DNA of 20,765 nt from an uncultured Lachnospiraceae bacterium (GCA_910586255.1 CAJUHR010000049.1:1-20765); one strand, 5' to 3'; counted from the stretch's first letter, positions 1-7,956 are shown. A program made the numbers and translations. The notes: generated by a model from the sequence alone, not told the origin.

Positions 1-15
1 AGCACCGTAAATCTG

Positions 16-78
16 ATTACAGGGTTCGCGAAGCGGTTCCTGTAATATAGCTTATGAGAAGCTGCAAAGCAGCTTCTT
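16..78. repeat. Composite double-hairpin element (copy A)
   Basis: Two adjacent hairpins. The first has an 8-bp outer stem (16-23 with 39-46), a symmetric GTT/GTT internal loop and an inner CGC-GAA-GCG hairpin (27-35). The second (56-65 with 69-78) has a 10-bp stem with one G-T pair around an AAA loop. No T-run follows on either strand, so these are not ordinary intrinsic terminators. The architecture resembles the element at 19585-19655. No gene is seen in 1-292 apart from the leader of the gene at 293. Confidence 0.5.
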
Positions 79-168
79 AATAAAAAAGCACACCACTTTC
101 GAGTTGCTAATCCAATTGCATATTACTTTAAAAATAAGATATATCCAAATTTTAATTTTCCATAAAAA

Positions 169-184
169 TGTTTCACGTGAAACA
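169..184. other. parS: parS centromere site (ParB/Spo0J binding)
   Basis: TGTTTCACGTGAAACA is an exact match to the palindromic parS consensus of chromosomal ParB/Spo0J. The palindrome extends to 22 bp (166-187). ParB loads at such sites and recruits SMC/condensin near the origin. The site lies in a non-coding AT-rich stretch about 9.5 kb left of the DnaA-box cluster. No second site was found in the window, and no parA or parB gene is visible. Confidence 0.93.
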
Positions 185-240
185 TTTATTAAGTATAACA
201 GATGAGATAACCCTTGGACTGTTGCATTTAATCAAACTTA

Positions 241-269
241 TTGCACTAACCACTTGATTGCTATTAATA
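241..269 (+). promoter_or_regulatory. Candidate promoter for the glyoxalase gene
   Basis: TTGCAC (241-246), a 17-nt spacer, then TTAATA (264-269). The -35 box is good and the -10 box is poor; TATTAA at 262-267 with a 15-nt spacer is an alternative. The position just ahead of the ribosome binding site at 279-283 makes sense, but the evidence is weak. Confidence 0.3.
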
Positions 270-292
270 AATTATAAAGGAGAACCAAAATT

Positions 293-658
293 ATGATCAA
301 ATTCAATCACTTCAACTTCAACGTGCTGGATCTGGAAAAAAGTTTAAAATTCTACAAAGACGCCCTTGATCTGGAACCTGTGCGTGAAAAAACCGCCTCT
401 GATGATTCTTTTAAATTGGTCTATTTAGGTGATAAAATCAGTGATTTCACGTTAGAGCTAACTTGGCTCCGGGACCGCAGAGAACCATATAATCTTGGAG
501 AATGTGAGTTTCATCTTGCATTTGTGTCAGATGATTTTGACAATCTTCACAAAAAGCATAAGGAACAGGGCATTATATGTTTTGAGAATGAATCCATGGG
601 AATCTATTTTATATCTGACCCGGATGGATACTGGATTGAAATCGTTCCTCAAAGATAA
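293..658 (+). CDS. gloA: Glyoxalase I-like VOC-fold metalloprotein
   Basis: A 121-residue protein of the vicinal oxygen chelate fold, most like lactoylglutathione lyase (GloA), a cytosolic enzyme that isomerises the methylglyoxal-thiol hemithioacetal. The four metal ligands of E. coli GloA have clear counterparts: His6, Glu55, His74 and Glu116, the last in the usual C-terminal DPDGYWIEIVP segment. The two beta-alpha-beta-beta-beta modules span roughly 1-60 and 70-121. Length is slightly below the E. coli enzyme (135). The ATG is preceded by AAAGGAGA with a 9-nt gap. It is monocistronic, convergent with tag and closed by a shared terminator. It is the only gene left of the origin on the + strand, so it is transcribed head-on to the leftward fork. 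Because many clostridia lack glutathione, the true thiol or substrate may differ, and another VOC function such as antibiotic resistance or isomerase is possible. Confidence 0.8.
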   Translation: MIKFNHFNFNVLDLEKSLKFYKDALDLEPVREKTASDDSFKLVYLGDKISDFTLELTWLRDRREPYNLGECEFHLAFVSDDFDNLHKKHKEQGIICFENESMGIYFISDPDGYWIEIVPQR

Positions 659-671
659 ATTTCATATAATA

Positions 672-717
672 AAAGAGGGATAAGGAAGACCAAAAATGGG
701 CTGCCTTTTCCCTTTTT
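672..717. terminator. Bidirectional intrinsic terminator between gloA and tag
   Basis: Arms 672-685 and 704-717 form a 14-position stem with one T-T mismatch and one G-T pair around an 18-nt loop. The + strand reads into a CTTTTTCT run and the - strand into CTCTTTTATT. It sits exactly between two convergent genes, so it probably stops both. Confidence 0.7.
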
Positions 718-732
718 CTATAGATTAAAAAT

Positions 733-1299
733 CTATTCACTTTTTCTCCACAAAAAACATCCTTCATCATGAGAATAAATAACACCAATCGCCTGTAAAT
801 AAGCATAAATAATTGTTGTACCTACAAACTTCATCCCTCTCCTTTTTAAATCAGAGGATATCTGGTCTGACAATTGAGAACTAGTCTTATCATTTTCATA
901 AATAATTTTTCTGTCTGTAAAGCTCCATATGTAATCTGAAAAGCTTCCAAATTCCTTTTGAATCAAACGAAAAATATTTGCATTATTAACAGACGCCCAA
1001 ATTTTTCTTCTATTTCTAATAATATTCTTATTATTCAGCAGCTCTTCTATCTTATCCTCCTTATAATCACAAACCTTTTCTAATTGAAAATTATCAAATG
1101 CACTCCTGAAATATTCTCTTTTATTGAGAACACACTCCCAGGATAATCCTGCCTGAAAGCTTTCCAATATTAACAATTCAAACAAAGCAGAATCCCTATA
1201 TTCCGGTATTCCCCATTCAAAATCATGATATTTCACATATTCGGGGTTATTCATATTACACCATCTGCACCTGCACTTTTCATCAATCCTATCACACAT
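733..1299 (-). CDS. tag: DNA-3-methyladenine glycosylase I
   Basis: A 188-residue Tag-family base-excision enzyme that removes 3-methyladenine from alkylated DNA. The N-terminal RCRWC, YHDFEWG and LESFQAGLSW blocks match the family. Counting from the ATG at 1299, Cys11, His25, His177 and Cys181 (HDEGC) correspond to the structural zinc ligands of E. coli Tag (Cys4, His17, His175, Cys179), and Glu46 matches the base-recognition Glu38. An in-frame TTG at 1311 would add four residues, but AGGAAG then abuts it; the ATG has a 13-nt gap to the same motif, so I prefer it with modest certainty. It is the last gene of the leftward cluster, 25 nt after rsmG. Its GC content is far below that of mnmE (25-30 percent in three 60-nt lines counted by hand), which hints at a later arrival. 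Confidence 0.92.
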   Translation of the reverse strand: MCDRIDEKCRCRWCNMNNPEYVKYHDFEWGIPEYRDSALFELLILESFQAGLSWECVLNKREYFRSAFDNFQLEKVCDYKEDKIEELLNNKNIIRNRRKIWASVNNANIFRLIQKEFGSFSDYIWSFTDRKIIYENDKTSSQLSDQISSDLKRRGMKFVGTTIIYAYLQAIGVIYSHDEGCFLWRKSE

Positions 1300-1324
1300 A
1301 TTTTTAACCAATCTTCCTCTTTTC

Positions 1325-2050
1325 CTAAATGGGTTCCTTTTTAGGCAACCCTGCCTTGCGAGGATATTTTTTATCTGTTTTTATCCTCTTGCGAATCACA
1401 ACAAGCTCTCTTTTTGCATCGGTTCCTGACAATACAAACTGCTCAACCTTTTCAATATTTCCGCCAAGAATCTTTATGGCCTCTTTTCCCTTCTCCATCT
1501 CTTCTTCAAATTTTCCGGATTTATAAGCCACAAACATTCCGCCAAGCTTTACAAAGGGGATACAATACTCTGCCAGAGTAGCTGTATTAGCTACTGCTCT
1601 TGACACACAAATATCAAAGCTTTCTCGATAATTCTTATTTTTTCCGTAGTCTTCCGCTCTCCCGTGAATTGTAGCAATATCCTTTAAATCAAGTTCGGTA
1701 ATAACCTCATTTAAAAATCTAATCCGCTTATTTAAAGAATCCAAAAGAACTACTGAAATTTTGGGAAATACAATTTTCAACGGTATTCCAGGAAATCCTG
1801 CCCCGGTTCCCACATCAATCATGGAAAGCTTTTTTTCGTCCAATTGAACCACCTTCACCAAAGAAAGACTATCTACAAAATGCTTATTCACTACATCTTC
1901 CATTTCGGTGATTGATGTCAGATTCATAACCTGATTCCACTCATTTAAAAGCTTATAATACTTATAAAACTGATCATATTGCCTGTCCGACAAAGTGATT
2001 CCCAACTCTTCTGCTCCAAAAGTCATTTTATCAACAAAGATTTTTTCCAT
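1325..2050 (-). CDS. rsmG: 16S rRNA (guanine-527-N7)-methyltransferase
   Basis: A 241-residue SAM-dependent methyltransferase (GidB/RsmG) that makes m7G527 in 16S rRNA. The N-terminal helix ends in EWNQVMNLTSIT (about 37-48), followed by KHFVDSL, the SAM-binding IDVGTGAGFPGIPLK loop (78-91) and the DSLNKRIRFLNEV block. The start is the ATG at 2050, which has GCGGAG eight nt upstream; a GTG at 2056 in the same frame lies only 2 nt from that motif and is less likely. The chosen start overlaps the end of mnmG by 20 nt, and its ribosome binding site lies inside mnmG, so translation is probably coupled. A basic C-terminal tail ends KKEPI. Loss of this enzyme gives low-level streptomycin resistance in several bacteria (family knowledge). 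Confidence 0.96.
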   Translation of the reverse strand: MEKIFVDKMTFGAEELGITLSDRQYDQFYKYYKLLNEWNQVMNLTSITEMEDVVNKHFVDSLSLVKVVQLDEKKLSMIDVGTGAGFPGIPLKIVFPKISVVLLDSLNKRIRFLNEVITELDLKDIATIHGRAEDYGKNKNYRESFDICVSRAVANTATLAEYCIPFVKLGGMFVAYKSGKFEEEMEKGKEAIKILGGNIEKVEQFVLSGTDAKRELVVIRKRIKTDKKYPRKAGLPKKEPI

Positions 2051-3932
2051 ACTCACTTCTCCGCATTTGTTCCAAATAAACCAGCAACACAGAAATATCC
2101 GCCGGAGATACGCCGGAAATTCTGGATGCCTGTCCTATAGATGCAGGCTTATACAAATTTAGCTTCTGAACAGCCTCTTTTCTTAAGCTTCCCACAAGAC
2201 TATAATCAAAATCCACATCCAATTTTTTGCTCTCTAGCTTTTTAAACTGGGCTACCTGTTGTTTTTGTCTTCTCAAATATCCTTCATATTTTATACTTAT
2301 GTCAACTTGCTCTGCTACATCGTCCGATATTTCCGGGCGTCCGTCATCTATTTCACTTAACATAAAGTAATTCAATTCCGGGCGGCGAATAAGCTCTGCT
2401 AAAGTAGCTCCTGTTTTCAACAGGGTACTTCCATGATTTTCCAAAAATTTCTGGACCCTTGGATTAGCGCCCACAGGCGTCTTTTCTGTCCTCTTTATCT
2501 CCTCCTCAATAATACGCTCCTTTTTCTTTACCCTTTCTAAAATTTCATCACTTACAAGCCCCATTTTATGACCAATCGCGCTTAATCTTAGATCTGCATT
2601 ATCCTGACGAAGAAGAAGGCGATATTCTGCACGGGAAGTCATCATCCGATAAGGCTCATGATTTTCCTTTGTAACCAAATCATCAATCAATACACCTATA
2701 TATGCCTGGGACCGGTCCAATACAAAGGCCTCTCTCCCAAGCACCTTCATAGCAGCATTAACCCCTGCCATAAATCCCTGTACAGCTGCCTCCTCATACC
2801 CAGAGCTGCCATTAAACTGCCCTCCACTAAATAATCCTTTTACTGCCTTGAATTCAAGAGTTGACTTTAACTGCCTGGAATTGATACAATCATATTCAAT
2901 GGCATAGGCGTTTCTCACAATTTTTACATTTTCCAAACCTGGAACTGTCCGGTACATTCGATATTGAACATCCTCCGGCAGAGAGCTGGACATTCCACTT
3001 AAGTACATCTCATTTGTATACAATCCCTCCGGCTCAATAAAAACCTGATGACGTTCCTTTTCCGGAAATTTTACCACCTTATCTTCAATAGACGGACAGT
3101 ATCTGGGGCCTGTTCCCTCTATCACTCCCGAAAACAGTGGCGACCGTTCCAAATTTTCCCGAATTATCCGGTGAGTTTCCTCGTTTGTATAGGTAAGCCA
3201 GCAGGAAACCTGTTCTTTCTGTACATCAGAAGGATCCGTAGAAAAAGAAAAAGGAACTACCCTTTCATCTCCAAACTGCTCTTCCATTTTAGAAAAATCA
3301 ATACTTCTTTTATCCACTCTGGCCGGTGTCCCTGTCTTGAACCGAAACATCTCTATTCCGTTTGACTTCAAAGAATCTGTCAGATAATTTGCCGCCTGCA
3401 GTCCATTAGGTCCTGTAGAATTACTCACATCTCCATAAATACAGCGGGCTCTCAGATAAGTACCGGTAGCCAACACCACTGACTGTGCATGATACATTGC
3501 TCCCGAAGAGGTTTTCACTCCCATAATCCGGCCATTTTTCACCACAATCTCCGACACCTCCGCCTGACGTATAGTAAGATGATCTGTATTTTCCAAAGTT
3601 CTCCTCATCTCACGGCTATAGCTCTGCTTATCTGCCTGTGCCCTCAGGGAATGTACTGCCGGTCCTTTAGATTCATTCAGCATTTTTGACTGTATAAAGG
3701 TTTTATCAATATTTTTCCCCATCTCACCGCCTAAAGCATCCAACTCGCGTACCAGATGTCCCTTAGAGCTTCCTCCTATGTTTGGATTGCATGGCATTAA
3801 TGCAATACTGTCAATGCTTACAGTAAAAACAATTGTCTCCAGTCCCAACCTGGCACAGGCAAGAGCCGCCTCACATCCGGCATGGCCCGCCCCCACTACC
3901 ACAATATCATAACTTTCTTCCAAATAAGGCAT
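2031..3932 (-). CDS. mnmG: tRNA uridine-5-carboxymethylaminomethyl synthesis enzyme MnmG
   Basis: An FAD-dependent enzyme (GidA/MnmG) that acts with MnmE to place the cmnm5 group on U34 of tRNAs reading split codon boxes. From the ATG at 3932 it has 633 residues, like B. subtilis (628). The Rossmann FAD loop GAGHAGCEA is at 14-22, followed by the PCNPNIGGSSKGHLVRE block with the conserved Cys. Later family blocks are FKTGTPARVD, GSSGYEEAAVQG, MTSRAEYRLLLRQDNADLRL and the C-terminal helical part containing QASRISGVSPADI. An in-frame ATG at 3950, immediately after the mnmE stop (TAG-ATG), would add six residues. I chose 3932 because MPYLEESYD aligns residue for residue with the usual family start and AAAGGG lies 9 nt upstream. 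The first six codons remain a real alternative. Confidence 0.96.
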   Translation of the reverse strand: MPYLEESYDIVVVGAGHAGCEAALACARLGLETIVFTVSIDSIALMPCNPNIGGSSKGHLVRELDALGGEMGKNIDKTFIQSKMLNESKGPAVHSLRAQADKQSYSREMRRTLENTDHLTIRQAEVSEIVVKNGRIMGVKTSSGAMYHAQSVVLATGTYLRARCIYGDVSNSTGPNGLQAANYLTDSLKSNGIEMFRFKTGTPARVDKRSIDFSKMEEQFGDERVVPFSFSTDPSDVQKEQVSCWLTYTNEETHRIIRENLERSPLFSGVIEGTGPRYCPSIEDKVVKFPEKERHQVFIEPEGLYTNEMYLSGMSSSLPEDVQYRMYRTVPGLENVKIVRNAYAIEYDCINSRQLKSTLEFKAVKGLFSGGQFNGSSGYEEAAVQGFMAGVNAAMKVLGREAFVLDRSQAYIGVLIDDLVTKENHEPYRMMTSRAEYRLLLRQDNADLRLSAIGHKMGLVSDEILERVKKKERIIEEEIKRTEKTPVGANPRVQKFLENHGSTLLKTGATLAELIRRPELNYFMLSEIDDGRPEISDDVAEQVDISIKYEGYLRRQKQQVAQFKKLESKKLDVDFDYSLVGSLRKEAVQKLNLYKPASIGQASRISGVSPADISVLLVYLEQMRRSEYGKNLC

Positions 3933-3950
3933 CCTTATCTTCCCTTTCAT

Positions 3951-5339
3951 CTATTTTCCCATACAAAATCTTCCGAAAATCTCATTTACCAGATCATCCT
4001 CCACCGACTCTCCAATAATGGTTCCTAATCTTTCATAGGCATCCATCAGATCAATGGTCAATAAATCCTCAGGAACCTGATCCACGATTCCCTTCATCAC
4101 CATACCAAGACTTTTAAAAGCATCCTCAAAAGCCGCCTTATGACGAACATTGGTAATCACTACCTCATCATTAAAATCAAGCTTTCCCTCAAAAAACATA
4201 GAAGAAACCACCTTTTCCAGCTGCCCGATTCCCGTCTCCTCCCTGGCTGAAACAGATATCACCTCATGTCCTGTCCTTTTTTTTAAATCATCCCTGTCAA
4301 TTACCAGATCCAAATCTGTCTTATTTAAAAGAACCACTGCTCTCCTGTCCCGAATCATCTCAATAATCTCATAATCATTTTCATCCAGAGGACAGGCTCC
4401 ATCCACCACATAAATAATTAAATCTGCCGCCTCTGCCGCCTCTCTCGCCCGGGACACACCTATTTTCTCCACCACATCCTCTGTATCCCGGATTCCTGCC
4501 GTATCTACCAAGCGCAAAAAAACATCACCAAACCGAATCTGTTCCTCCAAAATATCTCTGGTAGTTCCTGCCACATTAGTAACAATAGAGCGTTCTTCTC
4601 CCACAAGTACATTCATGAGAGAAGACTTTCCTGCATTTGGCTTTCCCAGAATTACAGTCCGGATTCCTTCTGAAATCACCTTTCCATTGTCCGAAGAACG
4701 AATCAATTGCTCCATATCTCCCATTATCGGCCTCAAAGCATTTTTTAAAATTTCTCCATATCCATCAAGAGAAATATGTTCCGGATCATCCAGAGCTGAT
4801 TCTATATAAGCTGTATGATACAAGAGAATCTTCCGAATCTCCTTCACCTTCCGGGAAACTGAACCCCTTAACTGATTTAAGGAACTTTTCATGGCATAAT
4901 CATTTTGAGCAGAAATAACATCCATCACAGCCTCAGCCTGAGAAAGGTCCAGACGCCCGTTCAAAAAAGCCCTTTTCGTAAATTCTCCCGGCTCTGCCGG
5001 CACAGCTCCATAACGAATCACAGTCTCAAGAATTCTTTTTAAGATCCACACACCGCCATGACAATCAATCTCCACCGTGTCTTCCCCTGTATAGCTATGA
5101 GGTCCTCGCATTACCACCACCAGAACCTCATCCAACATAATATCCTCATCCTGAATCACGCCGTAATGCACGGTATGGGAGGCAACGTTTTTCAGTCTTT
5201 TTCCTTTATTTTTACTTTTAAATATCTGATCTACAACCGAAATTGCCTGACTTCCGCTGACTCTCACAATTCCGATTCCGGAACTGCTGACAGCAGTAGC
5301 TATAGCTGCTATTGTATCAGTCCTTTTTCCAGCTTCCAT
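3951..5339 (-). CDS. mnmE: tRNA modification GTPase MnmE
   Basis: A 462-residue GTPase (TrmE/ThdF), partner of MnmG in U34 modification. It has an N-terminal tetrahydrofolate-binding domain (about 1-120, with PGEFTKRAFLNGRLDL), a helical domain and an inserted Ras-like G domain: Walker A GKPNAGKS at 232-239, GTTRD at 258-262, DTAG at 279-282 and NKTD at 339-342. The C-terminal FCMGK keeps the conserved Cys (Cys459) of the CxGK motif. TTGGAGG lies 6 nt before the ATG. It is followed without a gap by mnmG. Upstream, an intrinsic terminator separates it from khpB, so it is expressed by readthrough or from a weak promoter (TTGTCG, 16 nt, TATTAA at 5361-5388) embedded in that terminator. Confidence 0.97.
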   Translation of the reverse strand: MEAGKRTDTIAAIATAVSSSGIGIVRVSGSQAISVVDQIFKSKNKGKRLKNVASHTVHYGVIQDEDIMLDEVLVVVMRGPHSYTGEDTVEIDCHGGVWILKRILETVIRYGAVPAEPGEFTKRAFLNGRLDLSQAEAVMDVISAQNDYAMKSSLNQLRGSVSRKVKEIRKILLYHTAYIESALDDPEHISLDGYGEILKNALRPIMGDMEQLIRSSDNGKVISEGIRTVILGKPNAGKSSLMNVLVGEERSIVTNVAGTTRDILEEQIRFGDVFLRLVDTAGIRDTEDVVEKIGVSRAREAAEAADLIIYVVDGACPLDENDYEIIEMIRDRRAVVLLNKTDLDLVIDRDDLKKRTGHEVISVSAREETGIGQLEKVVSSMFFEGKLDFNDEVVITNVRHKAAFEDAFKSLGMVMKGIVDQVPEDLLTIDLMDAYERLGTIIGESVEDDLVNEIFGRFCMGK

Positions 5340-5374
5340 CCATGTCCTCCAAACCTGTCTTTAATAACATTAGG

Positions 5375-5411
5375 AAAATATCCGACAAAAGATCCTCTCT
5401 TCTGCCGGATA
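5375..5411 (-). terminator. Intrinsic terminator between khpB and mnmE
   Basis: On the - strand, arms 5411-5398 and 5392-5379 form a 14-bp stem with a 5-nt loop, followed by TTTT and CC. Two of the pairs are G-U only when the - strand is transcribed; on the + strand they would be A-C mismatches. That shows the structure is kept for the leftward transcript. It lies 12 nt past the khpB stop and about 35 nt before mnmE. Confidence 0.8.
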
Positions 5412-5422
5412 CCATATACTTT

Positions 5423-6640
5423 TTATTCAAAGCCCTCTTCTATTTTTTCAACAACCGGCTTTTCCATCTGTTTTTCTCGATCACGGGATTCTCTGTTTTC
5501 ACGGTTATCCCGTCTTTGATACCGATCTCTCTTGCCATAGCCGTCTCTCTTAAGAGAAATGACCACATGTCGATAGGGATCCTCTCCCTCACTTCTTGTC
5601 ACCACATACCGGTCATTCTGAAGAGCCGAATGAATAATTCGTCTCTCATAAGGATTCATTGGCTCTAAGGATACAGGCTTTTTGGTTCTCTTTACCTTAT
5701 AAGAAATATTTCTTGCAAGAGTTTCCAATGTTTCTTTCCGTCTCTCTCGATAATTCTCTGTATCCAATTTAACGCGAAGATATCCTTCCGTTTCCTTATT
5801 TACCACAAGACTTACAAGATATTGAAGAGAATCCAAAGTCTGTCCGCGTTTTCCTATTAGGATTCCCATATCATCTCCGCTCATCATTACCTGAAGCTCG
5901 CCTTCCTCAGCATCAACGGATGTCTCTACTAAAACCTGCATACCCATAGCTCCAAAGACCTGCTCCAAAAATTCCTTTGCCTTTCTCTGAACCACAGCTT
6001 CATCCATCTTCACTTCCGGCTTTACTTTCGGCTCCTTTTCCTGTTTTTCCAGGAGAATCTCACTCATCCGCCTCTCCCGATTATCAGGCCGGCTTCCTTC
6101 CCTCTTATTAAATTTCTTTTTATCATATTCCTTCTGATCCGAATATTTTTTTCTGGGCTTTTCTCCAATCTTATCATCATTCTTTAAGGCTTCCCTGCTT
6201 TGGTCCGGCCCCTGGGCAGACTGATTTATCTTTTCCGAAGTCCTCTCCAAAGGCTTTTGAGGATGCTCAGCCCTTTTTTGCTCTTCAGACTCTCTCTTTG
6301 ATTTTGCAGCCTTTTCCGCTTCTGCTTTTGCCTTTGCAGCTTTTTCTGCTTCTTCCCTGGCCTTTTCCTCCTGGGCTTTGGCTGCCTTCTCTGCAGCTGC
6401 TTTTGCAGCCTTTTCTGCTTTTTCCTTCTCGTCTTTCTTTTTCTTTGCTTCCTTTTCTTCCTCTTCCCCCATAACACGGGCACGAATTACACAAGGCTTT
6501 CCACCAAAAATACCCAGAAATCCGGTGCTTTCTTTCTGAACTACTTCATAGTATAAATGCTCGCTGGTGGTTCTCAGCTCTAACAATGCTTTTGTAATCG
6601 CCTCATCCAGAGTCTTTGCAGAAATAGTAATCATATCCAT
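5423..6640 (-). CDS. khpB: KhpB/Jag RNA-binding protein (Jag-N, KH, R3H) with long charged linker
   Basis: A cytosolic RNA-binding protein (Jag, also called KhpB or EloR) that in other Firmicutes works with KhpA in control of cell elongation and division. It has 405 residues, about twice the B. subtilis length. Order of parts: Jag-N domain (about 3-56, with KESTGFLGIFGGKP); a Lys/Ala/Glu-rich linker (about 57-212); a KH domain (about 215-290, GKRG loop at 263-266); an R3H domain (about 322-365, Arg333-x3-His337); and an Arg/Asp/Glu-rich tail (366-405). The linker repeats AEKAAK-like units and should be a long helix or disordered. The ATG at 6640 has GAGGGGG 9 nt upstream; Met3 is a less likely start. 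It sits 17 nt after yidC, as in many Firmicutes. Confidence 0.95.
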   Translation of the reverse strand: MDMITISAKTLDEAITKALLELRTTSEHLYYEVVQKESTGFLGIFGGKPCVIRARVMGEEEEKEAKKKKDEKEKAEKAAKAAAEKAAKAQEEKAREEAEKAAKAKAEAEKAAKSKRESEEQKRAEHPQKPLERTSEKINQSAQGPDQSREALKNDDKIGEKPRKKYSDQKEYDKKKFNKREGSRPDNRERRMSEILLEKQEKEPKVKPEVKMDEAVVQRKAKEFLEQVFGAMGMQVLVETSVDAEEGELQVMMSGDDMGILIGKRGQTLDSLQYLVSLVVNKETEGYLRVKLDTENYRERRKETLETLARNISYKVKRTKKPVSLEPMNPYERRIIHSALQNDRYVVTRSEGEDPYRHVVISLKRDGYGKRDRYQRRDNRENRESRDREKQMEKPVVEKIEEGFE

Positions 6641-6657
6641 CCCATTATACCCCCTCT

Positions 6658-7956
6658 CTATTTATTATGCTTTTCATTGTATTTAGCGACCATGGCAGCC
6701 TTAGCCGCAAGGCTTCCGGGCTTTGCATCCTTATTATAATACTCGTTGGATTCTTTTACTTGCTGCTTGGTTTTTTCCAGCTTCTCATTGCGGGCCTGCT
6801 CCTCACGCTGCTGAGCCGCCTGAATGTTCTTGGCATTGACCATGGCATTCTGAGAAATCTTTTGTGGAGGAAGTCCCTTCTTTGCCCTCTTTGCGTTGGC
6901 CTTTTCCAGATTCTTCTTTATCATCTCATCCATATCCACCTTAGACAGATATGCATTGACAATTAGCTGCTGGATAATCTGGAACACACTGCTGGCAACC
7001 CAATAGATACCGATTGCAGCCGGAAATGTAAAGCAGAAAAATACAGACATAAGGGGCATCATCACATTCATCTGCTTCATCATCTGAGCACTGGTGCTGT
7101 TCTCATCCTGCTGAGGCTGATTTGACATCATCAGCTTGGCACTAAACCACTGGCTAAGTCCCGCCAGAATCGGAATCAGCCATGCTGCGTTAGGGGACAT
7201 TCCCTGCCATGGGTTTGTGGAAAGATTGATACCCAAAAAGGAATTCATCTTCTCAATGGCCAAAGAATTTTCCGCAATTACGGAAGCTGCTGACGGAAAT
7301 TGATTACCCAATTCAATCCACTGCTCCGGATTCAGCTTATACAGAATATCCACCATCTTATTTCCGAGAGCATCCCCAGTCACTCCCACCAAATCACCGA
7401 TATTAGTCACGCCAGTCAGGGGTATATTGTGATCCGTGGCAAACTTAAGCAGAGCAGCCCCAGCCCCTTCCTGTAAATCTGAGGCATTGGCCACATTGGT
7501 GATAGCATAAACTACCTGCATAAAATAAACCTTTACGGAGCTTACGTATGCAGGAATATTATAGATAACCCGATACAAAGCCAAAAGAATGGGAAGCTGT
7601 ATTATAAGCTGCAAACATCCGCCAGTCATGGAAGTACCATACTTCTCATAAACTGCCTTTGTCTCCACATTCATTTTCATCATAGAATCATTGTCTGTCT
7701 TACCCTTATACTTATTCTGAATAGCCTGAAGCTCCGGCTGCATAACCGTCATCAGCTTGGAAGATTTCTGCTGCTTAATGGTCAGCGGAAACATCAGAAC
7801 CTTTACTACCAAAGTAAACAAAATAATACACAGCCCTATATTAAGTACCCCCATAGAGCTGGTAAATCGAAAAAGCAGATCCATAATCACTCCCAGAATC
7901 TGGGAAACCGGTCCTAGAATCATACCCCCGGTTTTTGTCAATACTAAGTAATCCAA
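6658..7956 (-). CDS. yidC: Membrane protein insertase YidC/OxaA
   Basis: A 432-residue integral membrane insertase that inserts proteins alone or with SecYEG. Hydrophobic segments lie at about 37-57, 107-150, 255-275, 297-340. It contains the family's PLTIKQQKSSKLM block and a cytosolic basic C-terminal tail (from about 350) rich in Lys, Ala and Gln. The conserved groove Arg (E. coli R366) is replaced by Lys52 in LVVKVLMFPLT, keeping the charge. An insertion at about 155-240 between membrane segments lengthens it relative to Bacillus SpoIIIJ. No lipoprotein signal with a lipobox is visible. The start is TTG at 7956, supported by GAGGAGGT 6-7 nt upstream; the next ATG would remove 11 residues and lacks such a site. 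It lies between yidD and khpB in one operon. Confidence 0.95.
   Translation of the reverse strand: MDYLVLTKTGGMILGPVSQILGVIMDLLFRFTSSMGVLNIGLCIILFTLVVKVLMFPLTIKQQKSSKLMTVMQPELQAIQNKYKGKTDNDSMMKMNVETKAVYEKYGTSMTGGCLQLIIQLPILLALYRVIYNIPAYVSSVKVYFMQVVYAITNVANASDLQEGAGAALLKFATDHNIPLTGVTNIGDLVGVTGDALGNKMVDILYKLNPEQWIELGNQFPSAASVIAENSLAIEKMNSFLGINLSTNPWQGMSPNAAWLIPILAGLSQWFSAKLMMSNQPQQDENSTSAQMMKQMNVMMPLMSVFFCFTFPAAIGIYWVASSVFQIIQQLIVNAYLSKVDMDEMIKKNLEKANAKRAKKGLPPQKISQNAMVNAKNIQAAQQREEQARNEKLEKTKQQVKESNEYYNKDAKPGSLAAKAAMVAKYNEKHNK

Noticed and set aside
6226..6494. Two Lys/Arg-rich reading frames on the - strand inside khpB
   Set aside because: They are frame-shifted readings of the low-complexity KAE linker and have no ribosome binding site or family match.
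6644..6649. Perfect TATAAT on the - strand just before khpB
   Set aside because: The -35 position 17 nt upstream reads AAGCAT, and the motif lies between the ribosome binding site and the ATG.
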